Source: Cliona cf. orientalis (lineage: Eukaryota > Porifera > Demospongiae > Clionaida > Clionaidae). Taken from it: a stretch of DNA of 64,000 bases. Under the pieces are notes generated by a model. It worked only from the letters and a program-made list of their open reading frames with translations. It was not told where the DNA came from and ran no database searches. Of this stretch, positions 26,201 through 38,200 are shown in pieces (position 1 is the stretch's first letter; every line of letters starts with the position of its first letter). A program made the translations under genes and the position numbers. The stretch lies in assembly GCA_963930775.1 (NCBI GenBank), contig OZ005703.1, positions 2,852,001 to 2,916,000 of the forward strand. The letters run 5' to 3'.

Positions 26201-29200
26201 GGGGTGTATCCTTATTAACTGGAACAGCCCAATTTGAATTGAACACGGCAGCTGCAAGTCAAAAAAAGCGGTTGAAGCTGTAAAGACATGGTGCTAGCAG
26301 TGAAAGATGCTGTCTATGTAACTCGGAGGAGAGCGGTATCAGTGCTAAGGCAACTTAGCTATCTAAATTTACGTCCTCTTTCAAGCAACAGTCAACTTAA
26401 AGGTGAGAAAATGGCGTGACACTATAAACGATATTTTTTTGTTACTGAGCCTGATATCTTTTTGCTTATAGAGAGAGTTTCTGTAGTGCAAGTTCATATA
26501 TGAACAAAAAGGTAAGCTATAGCTATATACATGATAAAGCTTAGTATAACTATGACAATTATTACTGTGACTATTTTCATGTGCTCCAGGTAGCTATCAG
26601 AAGTGGGCAAAAGTCGTGGACACCATGCCACTTACCCGAGGTGTGTAGCTATAAGTTGGCTCTGTGTTGTATAATTACTAGGCTATGAGTGCTGGCATGG
26701 CATTGTTATATCCAGAGGTCTCCTTTCTTTTCATTTTATAGGTGTGAACATATATCAGCTAGCTACTATCAGAAGTGGGCAAAAGTCATGTGGACACCAC
26801 TTACCCGAGGTGTGTATAAGTTGGCTCTGTGTTGTATAATTAGCTATGAGTGCTGGCATGGCATTGTTATCCAGTCTTTAATATTAGCTAGCTAATAGGT
26901 CTCCTTTCTTTCCCTTTATAGGTGTGAACATATATTATCATCAGACTCTGACCGAGATGAATGTGCAAGGTCATCAGTATTGGTGATTCTATCAAACTGT
27001 TGGGTGGACCATTGCAGAGTGAGAACAATCAAAATGTCTTTGACGCCATTTGTTTGTTTGTTTTCCGCTGTATATACAGTGTATACACACTTGATTGTTT
27101 TTTGCTCTTGTGTTTATTCATATTATTTCAGTTCTTGTATACAAGTCATCATGTGTAAGAATAACTTACGTGTTAAATTTATCTTTTTATATTGTGTCAA
27201 TTTAACATACAAGGGTATGAATGAATGAATGAATTTTATTTTAAAGTCACGCCTCTAGGCGGCAGACCACAAGTTTGGCCCATGTGACAACAATTTTACA
27301 TAAAATTAATAAAGGTATAATGTGATAATAATATAATAAAGAGAGTGTCATATAATATGAGAGATATATACATAATCCTGCAGGAGCCTCGGGGAATTGT
27401 ACATAGAATAGTTAATAATCAAGGGGGTGGAGGGTGAAAGGAGAGGTGGATAGAGAGGGGAAGGTGGGAAAGGGCTTTCTTCTTCTTTTTTTTTTTTTTT
27501 TTTTGCAACAACAATAAATATATTAATATTAGATTGGCAAATTAGGTGAATTTTGAGGATGATTTTTGTTGTGTACACAAATATGTTCAGGAGAAAGTAG
27601 TAAAAATTTTGCCATAAGGTTCAATAGAGATAATATTATACAGATTTGTCAGATTAGGTGAATGTTTGGGAGTGATTTCCGTTGTATATACACATCAGTA
27701 AAGTACGATCGAGAAATTAGCCATTTGGGAATGTTCAATAGAGATAATATGATTGGGAAAGTTCAATGGAGGTAATATGAGTTGTTTTTCTTTTTTTTTG
27801 GTTGCTGTTTAGAACAATGATATAAGATAAGTGTCAATAATAGATTAGAAGTTTTCAGAAGAGAATAAAATGATTTTGCCATTTGAGGAGTTTTTTTTTA
27901 TTTTTTTTTTAAAGAAATGAAACATGATATAAGACAAGATTTCAGTAAGAGATTAGAAGTTGTCAGAAGAGAATGATTTCAGTTGTATAAATGATTTGCC
28001 ATGTGAGGAGTATATTATTTATTTTATTTATTTATTTATTTTATTATTATTTTTTTTTCCAGATAAGTTATAGGGTTTTGTTTCTCTCTTTTTTTATTTA
28101 TTTATTATTTTTTTTTTTTCCTTATCTTTTATATTTAAGCCCATTGTGTGTGTGTATGGAGAGGAACGAGAGGGGAGGGGAAGAAGGAGAGGAGAGAGTG
28201 GAGGAGATATGAAGAAAAGGTGTCAAATGATATAATTATTCTTTGCGGCCTCACGGTCTGAGTTACCTCAAACGGTTACACCTCTCGCGGTACACGGATG
28301 GCAGACGGCAGTGCCAACTTTGGGGGAGGTTGCACAGGCAAGTAAGATCTGGCAGGTTTTTTCTTTAGCTGAGAGAGATGAAAAATTCGGTACAATATCT
28401 GTAATTGCCTGGGTAAGTTCAGTCCTAGGGGAGCTCAGCTCGTGGCATGACAAGAGGAAGTGGCTTTCGTCCCCCACACCATCCTTGCACAGTTGGCAGG
28501 TTCTTTCCATTAGGGGGGTTTTGGGAGATCTGTACCGACCTGTTTCTACTTCTAGGGGTAGGCATCCTATGAGCATGCGTGCTGGTTTAACATACAAGGG
28601 TATGAGCATGCATGCTGGTTTAACATACAAGGGTATGAGCATGCGTGCTGGTTTAACATACAAGGGGATAGCATGCGTGCTTTATCAACACACTTGAATT
28701 TGACACACGTGTATAGTGTGCTATTTTAGAGGACATTCATTTAACACGCGAACGCGTGTTAAAATAACACGTTTATTTTTACAGTGTATACATAAGATCC
28801 AAAGGAGGCATAAAAATGGTGACGTTTCGGTCCCATCTCATTCCATTTAAATGGAAACGTGTGCCCATTCTGTTTAACAGAAATACAGGAATTGAACGGG
28901 AGGCGAAGCAGTTGACAAATGGTGCAACCAACTACGCGAACCGTAGCTAGCTTGAACTACATGCCAGAGGAGTGCAAGAAAGCCAAAAGGAGTACTACTT
29001 AAGTCGATCTGCTAGTTGTAGAGGCGATTTGAATCAATCAGCGATCTGAGGTCGATCGATCGACGATAACGAAAATCGCTCCAGTTGAGCAGCGATCGCA
29101 AAATAAATTCAAATTAGAAGAGTGACAGCAGTACAGTGTCCCAGCGAAGTTTAGAAGACAGTATCAGTGTAAAAGCATCGATTCTAGGTCCACGAGCAAA

Positions 29201-32200
29201 CGAACTAGCTCTGGTTCATGACACATCGGTAAGACATGCCCAACGTGTTGATTGATCACTTGTGTGTGCGAAATGGGAATTGAATGGCGAATGGCACGGG
29301 ATGTACATGTATTCTGTTTAGATGGAACGGTATAGGACGGAAACACCATCGTTTTTCTGCCTCCTGTTGTATATACCATGCAGTGCTTCTGCAACGATGC
29401 AACAAAGAATATGTTTAGTATATACGTGATTTATTATGACACTAACTTATGTTTCTCCACATACTAGAATTAAAATTAACAGCAATTATATCACTCATTA
29501 TTATCATGACACAATACCACTGTGAGTGCTAGAAGTCTAACCTGTGTCATGAAGAATCATTATTAATTTGCTAGCTTGTATAATACCACTTTCTATAACA
29601 TTGTACTTCTTTCCTCCCATGGCCATGAACGTGCAATCATGCAGGATGAATATGGTGAAACAGCCCTACACACTGCCAGCAGGTTTGGACATGTTAATGT
29701 CATCACTGCTTTAGTGGAAAGGGGAGCAGATGTCAACTGCCTAACCAAGGTGTGTGGAGTCCACAGTAGTATAGTGGAAGATGGAATGCTCAGTTTGTAG
29801 CTTAGATGAGGCATGGAGTACAAGGTGGGACGATTACCATGATGTGTGTGTCTGATGTATAGCTACAGACTGGAGCAACCCCACTCTATTATGCCAGTAG
29901 GTGGGGATCTGTTGAGGCAATGCATCTGTTGCTGGATAAGGGAGCTGATATTAAGCAGGTACTGTGCTATAGAGATCCTGTTTAAATTTGACATTCCGGT
30001 ATAGTGAGAGAGCCTAGTGTACACATAGTAATTTTGTATAGGTTACATCACGAGGTGGAGGTCTCTACGGGATTTACACACCGAGGGCCGGAGGCCCGAG
30101 GCTGTGTAAATCGCGTAGAGACCGAACCGAGTGATGTAACCGACTTGTACCATGGGCTACGTGGTCCTGACAACGTATCTACAGCCTAGCAACTACAGCG
30201 CCGGCCATAAAAGGCTCAAGCGCGTACCTAGCAACAGTTCAAACCATCGTCATCGATCGAGTCGACGCTGGACATCGATGCATAGTGAGCTGACGCCGTT
30301 TTCTGTCCAACTCGAGCTTCTTCCTTGACATTCAGAACCATAATACTACCGTCGCTGCGTACAAAAGGCCGGCCATGTCATCGCTGTCTTGATTTCAACT
30401 CGAGGTAGTCAGAGTGCAGCTCAGTTTTTACTTCTGCTGACTTGGCAATCATTCGCTCCACCCATTCAATTAACGCAGTAAGACCTGCCCACTAAATAAT
30501 AGTTAGAGACCAAGTCCAAGGTCTCTACGCATTTTAAGAGACCCGAAGGCCCGAGGCTGTAGCATCCCGAGCGAGGCGAGGGTGCTACTAAGGGCCTGAG
30601 GGTCTCTTAAAAGCGTAGAGACCATTGGACGAGGTCTCTAACTGGTTTAGAATATAGCAACTGTAACCGTGATAGTTGACCTGAGGACTAGGCTACTGTT
30701 GCACTGTGCATCTTTCTTTGCCCTTGGCTATACTTGTAGGTCTCTATGAAACTTGTAGGTCTCTATGAGAACTTGTAGGTCTCTATGAAAACTTGTAGGT
30801 CTCTATGAGAAATAGAGACCTCTGAGTGTCCAATCAGATCACAGTATTTGTTACAACTATATTCTAATCATCTGCATACAGTACTCTGCATTGCACCAGA
30901 GCTCTGTACTTCATCTCTTTCACTATTAACAAAAGATGCTGTAACTACCCTAGCAGGCATGATCATGTAAAATTTCATAGCCTCAGAGGTAGGTGTCTAT
31001 CTAGATAGACACCTCCTAGGAGGTGTCTATTTTATTTAGACACCTCCTATAAATCAATCTGATTGGTCAGAATGTTACAACCATGGTACAAGTGAAATTA
31101 CCGGTATGTCATTGTGTCTATGCATAGTGTGTAATATCATGTTGTTGACAGAATACTGTCACTAGTGTGAATTGTCCTCGTATACATTTGTAATAATGAT
31201 TTATTGTTAGCTGACTAGCGCTATAGCATAGTCTATCAATGTCTACATTGTATTTGTATGCATTCCTTATTAATTGCTTAACCTTTTATCATTATTGTGA
31301 ATTATGTGATCAGATAAAGTGTTACTTAGAATTATTATGCAAATACGGTCACATAATATGGTGTATGTTCCAATTCTTCAGGGTAAGGAGACGCCTCTGT
31401 GGGGGGCCAGTCGTGGGGGGAGGTTGGAGGTTTCTGAATTTCTGCTTGACCGAGGTGCAGACATCAATCAGACAACTGATGTGAGAAATTATCGCGTTTA
31501 TGCTGCTGAGTTGCTGTACCCAATGTGCATGTGCAGGAAGAGTTATTATTATTGCTGTTGTGATTATCCATACAAGGTATCCTAGTGAGCAGCCATTGTG
31601 AGTGAAATAACTTTCAAATGACCTTAGTTTGCCTTTAAATTTTAATGCTTCATATACCACAAATGCTTATTTTTTGATATTATTGCCACAAAGCACGCCT
31701 ACATGTAAGTACCTATCTCTATGGTATACTGACACCTACTAAGCGTATGTACATGTGCATTTATTAAATTTGACTACACCCATAGATGGGTAACTAGTTA
31801 CATGTATGTGTATTATTAGTAGGATATTATTGTAAAATTAATCGTCAAGGGGGAGAGCCTTCGCTCACAGCATAGATAGTAGGGGGGGAAATTGGGTTGC
31901 CCCCTCTAACATCAATGCTGACATTGAACTTGTAGTACAGTGGTGGCTATATTAATTCTATCTAAAAGTGGTGTATAAATGTCTGCTGTTCAGCTGGTGG
32001 CACCATTAACAGCACTATCGACACCACAAGGGATGAGCTTGAAGTTACTGTCAACATTGAAGTTTAAAGCCTTCCTCTAGACTGGTTCATTACCCCGCGC
32101 GCATGTTACCCCGCGCGCATGCGCAAGGGGTAAAGCAATCGGTTTGTCCGTCTGTTGTCGGCACGAAAATCACCAGATCTCGAGTTCTAGGCGTCTGTGT

Positions 32201-35200
32201 GTGCTATAAGCACAACCCATCGGTAGATATCGGTGAAAAACTGGTTTGTATACGCTTCGAATTTCTCAAAAAGGCTTACTAGTGCTATAAATCGTACATT
32301 TCTGTTCAGCATGCCTGTGGTTTATCGACCACACCCACTCTTTTAGTATGCGGATGCGATTGCGCATGCTCAAGCACGCTGTTGGTAAGGGTCGTCACGT
32401 CGTGAAAACAGCTACATGTATGCTTCAGAGTGTTGCAATACTACGTACGCTATAGTGGCTACAGAGCGCGCGGGGTATGTGCTCTACAGAGCTCTAGTTC
32501 TCACCAGTACTCTAACTATTTAGGTCTAGTAAGCTATAGTTAGCTAGCTAGACATGATTTTGTAGCGTTACTTGTGTACTGATCTCTTACCTTTTCTCGT
32601 AGCCATCTGCTTGAACTGGCAGTGTGTTGGTGGGCTACATTGAGAGTTTACATGTGGTCATTGTTGACGACCCATACCAATTGCAATAATCATTTGCATG
32701 CATTTATGAGCTAGCCAGCAAATGGATGACAAATCACTATGTACACACAAGTTTATGTGTAGCAATTTTCTTGTATGAGGGGCTCACTTTCGCTTCCCCC
32801 GGTAATATTACATGAGTTGATCCGTCCATGTTTCAATACCATGCATGATCATTTAATACCTTTAGGATGACTATGGTGAAAGTGCTCTTATCACAGCATG
32901 TGCCCATGATCATGTTGATGTTGCTAGGATGCTGATTGGAAAAGGCTCAAATGTAAACTTCCAAACTAAGGTATAACTATGTAAAGGATATGGCTTTGCT
33001 ACTTGCTACACACGTATGTTGATTGTGTGCATAATAATTCTAATCTTGTACAGAGAGGGTGGACGCCTCTTATAGCAGCCTGTATTATGGGGTGCGCTAA
33101 GGTTGTGAAGGAACTCCTTCAATATCAAACACAACTTGAGATTGAAAACAATGTGAGCCAACAACTACTTGTGTAACTCACACTGAAGTATACAATAGTA
33201 CTGATAATTTCTCTGCGCATGATGATGATCCCTATTAAATTTGATCCCTCCCTCTGATCATCATTATCACCATCAGGGTATTTATCTGAAATCCTCATAA
33301 TATACTACAGCTTTATTTCATTGACCAGACCACTCCCTTCATGCAGCGCTGGATGTATTGCATCACCAGCATAGGCGGCGGAACCCATAGGGCTTTGGGG
33401 CTGAAGCCCCCCCAATATTTGAGCCCCATAATAGCTTTTTGATGACTATCTTGCAGAAAAATAATTGACAGTAGATAAATACATCAATATACCTACAAAG
33501 TCTGCCTTGAATAAGTTCAAGAATCGATCTTAGTGCACGTTTTCCACCATTTCTTTGTTTCTGATAACCGATAGCTCCGTATGACCTTTGAACCTCAATT
33601 AAGTAGGTGTGGCCCAAAAATTTATCGCGCGCGCTTCGCGCGCAATCAGGATTAGCCCCCCCAAACAAAAGTTACTTCCTCCGCCTATGACCAGCACATG
33701 AGAGGGAGGGTCACTGGCTACTCTAATCAGAGAAGGGAGCCCTAGCTAGTGTACTACAGCCATATAAACCCACTCAGTGTAGATGAGTAATTCTAACCCA
33801 CATATATATAGTGGCAGTAGCTACCTAGGAGGGCTGTCCTCTAGACCAATAATTAGTGGCCACCACACTGGTTGAACTACCATAAATCTGAAATTTTTGC
33901 TGTTGAAACATTTTTTTTACTGCATGAGGCAATGAAAATTATAACTGCAAATAGTTTCAACGTTAATAATTTAAATATCGAAGTACAGTATTTATTCCAA
34001 TAGAAGCTGCACCCCAATTAGTAGCCACCCTCGAATAGGAGCCGCACACGGAGCTCTGCAAAAGAAATAGTAGCCACCCTCGAATAGTAGCCGCACGCAT
34101 GCGCGGACACAATTAAGTGGGCATGGCCACGATCGCAAGCCATGAACGATCACTAGTTTGAGACAAAAACATGGCAGAGAATGTCCTTGGCTTGGTTCTG
34201 TGGCTTACTTATCGACCATCTATCTCAATCATTTGAAAGTCAATCCTGAAAATCAAGTCTATTGTGTCAATATCACCAAGAGGTGTCGCTCCAAATTAAT
34301 AAAAGCCAACCTCGAATAAGAGCCACCCTTGATTAGTAGCTGCACTCCAGCAAGGCTGAAATTAAAAGTAGCCACAACTAATATTTTTTAAGTAAGCTCA
34401 GGCAAAGCAGTCCTGGCTGTGTACATGTGCATGGTACATGTACCACAAGAGTCTATAGCTCCTGCATACCTGATTATCTCTCTAGGTAGTGTGGCACTTT
34501 TCTCTTTATTGTATCATTATTATTTTCGTAGGTGGACTTCACTTTTAGTACACAAAAGTTTCCAAATTTATAGCATACCACAGCTTACAAGAATGTAATA
34601 ATTATTATCCTCAGCATATTTTTGGCAAATTACTGGCAACCAGAGGGGTGTAGGTCATCATAGGGTAGGCTAATGTGATGAGAGGGGTCATAGACCAACA
34701 AAGTAGAACCATGCACTCCAATGAAGATCATGCAACTATTACTTATTATGTAGTGCCTTGCATGTGCATATTTATATTCTGTTGCACACTACACTGAATG
34801 CATGCAGTATACATTATTTTAATCAGGAACCAATACGGCATTATCCATATGTAGCACTCATGACATTTACCAGTTGTGTATAGCCACAAATGTATGGGGC
34901 AAAAAGAAACTTAAGGTTGAACACTTTCTAACAGAACATTTTCTAATACGTTGAGTGTTCAGGGCAAGCCTGACATATTTCAGCTGGGCATGAGCGGCCA
35001 CTAGGGCCTAAGAGAATAGACTGAATGCTCAACCTAATCTAGCAAGATAGAGCACTGCACAGCTAGTCCAACACTCACCTCACATGGGTGTAGATAACTT
35101 TTTCGTGGTGGGGGGGCTTGTGTTGCCACGCCCAATTTTGTGACCACTTCTTGAATCTACTTATTATTGGACTGCCACCGTAGCAGATGGTGTCATAAAT

Positions 35201-38200
35201 AAATTAAAATTTGAATGATAAAGCATGGCTCGTCCTTTTTTTCAAAAATGAAAGTATTATAAGGCCACACAAACTTGATTGTTAGTTTCTCGTCACCGCC
35301 CGCGTCTGTTTCAACCTACCGCTTCTACCTTCATTTATTGCCTTGAAACACCAGCCACACCTCTTTTTTGCTAATTATTTGGGCGGTTCCAGGAAACCAC
35401 ACCCTCAAAATGCCATAATATTGAACAATGAATAATGAATAATGACCGCCCGCCCGCATAGAAATATAAAAACGGGTGGACGAGAAACTAACAATGTAGT
35501 TTGATTGGCCTAATATACCAAGGGCTTATTGAGCCACAGCTCGATAAGCCCTTGATTGTACATAGTTTATGGTGAAAAATCTGGGGGGGGGGGGGCTTCA
35601 GCCCCCCTAGCCCCCCCCCCCATTATCTACACCCTTGCCTCATTCCACCCTGATGTGCTGTGGTCTCTTAGGCTGTAGTGGCCGCTCACACCTCAGGCTT
35701 GCTCCGTGCATATGATTGGAGAATAAGAACACTCTATGTATCTATAGCCCCGCTTACACATACCAAACCAGTTTAAACTGAACCAGATTAAACCACGTTT
35801 ACACCCAAACATTTTGACCCAAGTTAAGATATTCATATCCCACTACCATGCGGTAGCTAACCCACTTCTAATCCACATCAGGATTTGGGTTACAACCCAA
35901 GTCAACTAATTTGGTTTACAAGTGGATAAGCGCATTTACACATAAGTGAGAGACGTAGTTTAACGTGGATCCTGACTCGAGTGTAAATGGGGCTTAGATG
36001 TCTGGCCAGTCAAGAACTCTCTCAGTTTACTTTCTAATAGTTAGCTGCTCGGACATTAGATTTTAGCCATGCCTTTCTGCTTCTATTTTTGTTTGTCAAA
36101 GGTGTTTTTGCTTGATGGATCATTTGTGTTATTCTTTTGTGGGCTTTCTGTTTAAGGGCAGCTTCATATGGAGGTAAGTCATTTCATTATCAACCAAGGC
36201 TATACACCACAAGATGTATATGTGACGTCACAATCAAATGCTCTCCCTTGATCTGCCACTGTAAGTTTAATCGAAACTAGCTAACTCCTTGTAGGTCATC
36301 CACACAGTCTAGTTTTAGCATAGTGACATTGAATTTGTTGAACAGTGAGACTTGAAGCTACCTGATTATGTTTTGTTCACTAAAACAGCTAGACACTGTT
36401 TAGTCTTCTGTATATGTAGCTATGTGATTTAGAAGACCTCAGGACTTGGTAGAACCCTCACTTTGCCCAGGAATCTAGTCTTCTAAATCATATAAAACAG
36501 TTTCTTACTATTATCCAGGTGCATAATATATATGTGCCGCACTATAGCTATATGGATATCTAATAGATATGCCAAGGATTATAAACCACCTTTATCCTCT
36601 AGCTACGTCCACCAACTTGGATCAGTTTACTGTCCTGGTGCCGCGCCATAACTATAATACTATTATTATTAATTTTAACACCATGGCCTTAGCTATAATA
36701 TACATGTGTATACTGCCTATATTTTATCAGGAGGGCAGGACGGCCCTACTGGTAGCCTGCTGGAGAGAACACTATGATATCGTCCACCAACTTCTAGTAG
36801 CTGGTGCTAGCCCTAATGCACAGGACCAGGTGAGGGATGTGATATTCCTGCTGACTCATTACAATAATACCTGTTCTCATTATGCTGCAATAGGAGGGTC
36901 TGACTGCATTGATCCTTGCAACACAAAAAGCCCATTCAGATATCATCTCTGCCCTGATGGATGCAAATGCAGATGCAAATATCACAGAAAAGGTTACAGT
37001 GGAACCCCTCTAAAACGGACACCATTGGGACCAATAATTGTGTCCGCTATAGCAAGGGTGTCCTTAGCTCAGGGGTTAGTGGTTGACCACACCCCTCCTA
37101 TAATTGCGGCCAACTACGATAAAGCACGACTCTGAACAACGAAAAAGAATGTATTAGGCTTTAGCCATATGAAGCTTTACTGTAGCTACTAGTCGCTGAA
37201 ACTGATCGATTTTTATGGTGAGTGTTGCTAACTGTCCGTTATGCGAGGTTATTTACTATTGCGTAGGCTCAAACTGGACAAAAGCAAGTGTCCGTTATAC
37301 GGAATAGCGGGGTGTCCGCTGTTGAGGGGGTTTGAATATATTGAAGTCTATAGAAATACAATTCGGACATTCAGAATTGTCCGCTATATCGCAGGTGTCC
37401 GTTAAGCAGGGTTCCACTGTAGTAGTGTGAAGGGAAGGACCTTGTGTCCGAAACGTACTGCATTGACAGTAATAATTATTGTTGAACTATGTCAAAGATA
37501 AAAGCTCCATTATCCTACTACTTCATTATTGCATGGCTATTGTTTGTGTATAGACCTATGGGTGGAGTGCAGTGTTTTTTGCAGCAAAGTCAGGGAATCT
37601 CAACATTATTCGGCAGTTGATTTCCAGAGGAGCTTCTGTTGAGCTCAAGGATAAGGTAATATGGACATTAGTGCTGACCTGACTTGTGGTCATATCATCA
37701 TGATCATTGTGATGATTGTTTGCCTTGTGATCTGTTGTTGTATGATAATTGTTTCCCTCTTCTTTCAGAGTGGACTGACAGCTTACGATGTTGCAAAGGT
37801 GTCTGGTCATCAATCTGTGTGTGATGAACTGCAGCGTCACTCCAACAAGAACACAAAGACAGAAATAACCAAGGTCAGGGTCTATTTGAGGTGCTTGCAG
37901 CTAAGGCCACTGATTTCAGCTTCCATTATAGCTATAGCCTGTAGTCTTTGTCCAATGTGCAGCGAATAGTCTTGACTGCGTGCAATTAGCCAGCTACTCA
38001 CTGCTAAATTACATTACCTGTTTTAGGATCAAAAGGAGCAAGTACAGACGTCTTCCACTCAGTTTATGAAGATTTTCGATTTTCTGGAGAAGTCTCTTCT
38101 GAGGGGACGTACTGAGAAGAGGAGAAAGCTTCAGTCTCAGCGAGACTTAATGACAGGGACCTCCTCCAATATCGTAGAGTCTAGACAGTCACGTGTTATA

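Larger units (their letters stand above)
25444..27200. other. Non-coding right arm of the 14.7 kb element
   Basis: No gene. Contains the second arm of the internal inverted repeat (26193-26235) and a local tandem duplication (26592-26936). Confidence 0.6.
14065..28786 (+). mobile_element. 14.7 kb transposon with CACTG termini, OTU/vertnin-like transposase and accessory gene
   Basis: Imperfect terminal inverted repeats of about 35-38 bp start CACTGTAAAAA and share GTGTTA and TAACACGC; TA stands on each outer side (14063-14064, 28787-28788). Subterminal tandem repeats occur at both ends: 32-bp units at the left, 33-bp units at the right. Inside are a minus-strand accessory gene (15635-16306) and a plus-strand transposase-like gene (16576-25443), divergent across 270 bp. 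A truncated LINE (27201-28605) is inserted near the right end, so the element was about 13.3 kb before. CACTG ends plus subterminal repeats recall the CACTA/EnSpm plan, but the encoded core is not one I can place there. It sits in an intron of the ankyrin gene, in the same orientation. Confidence 0.8.
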
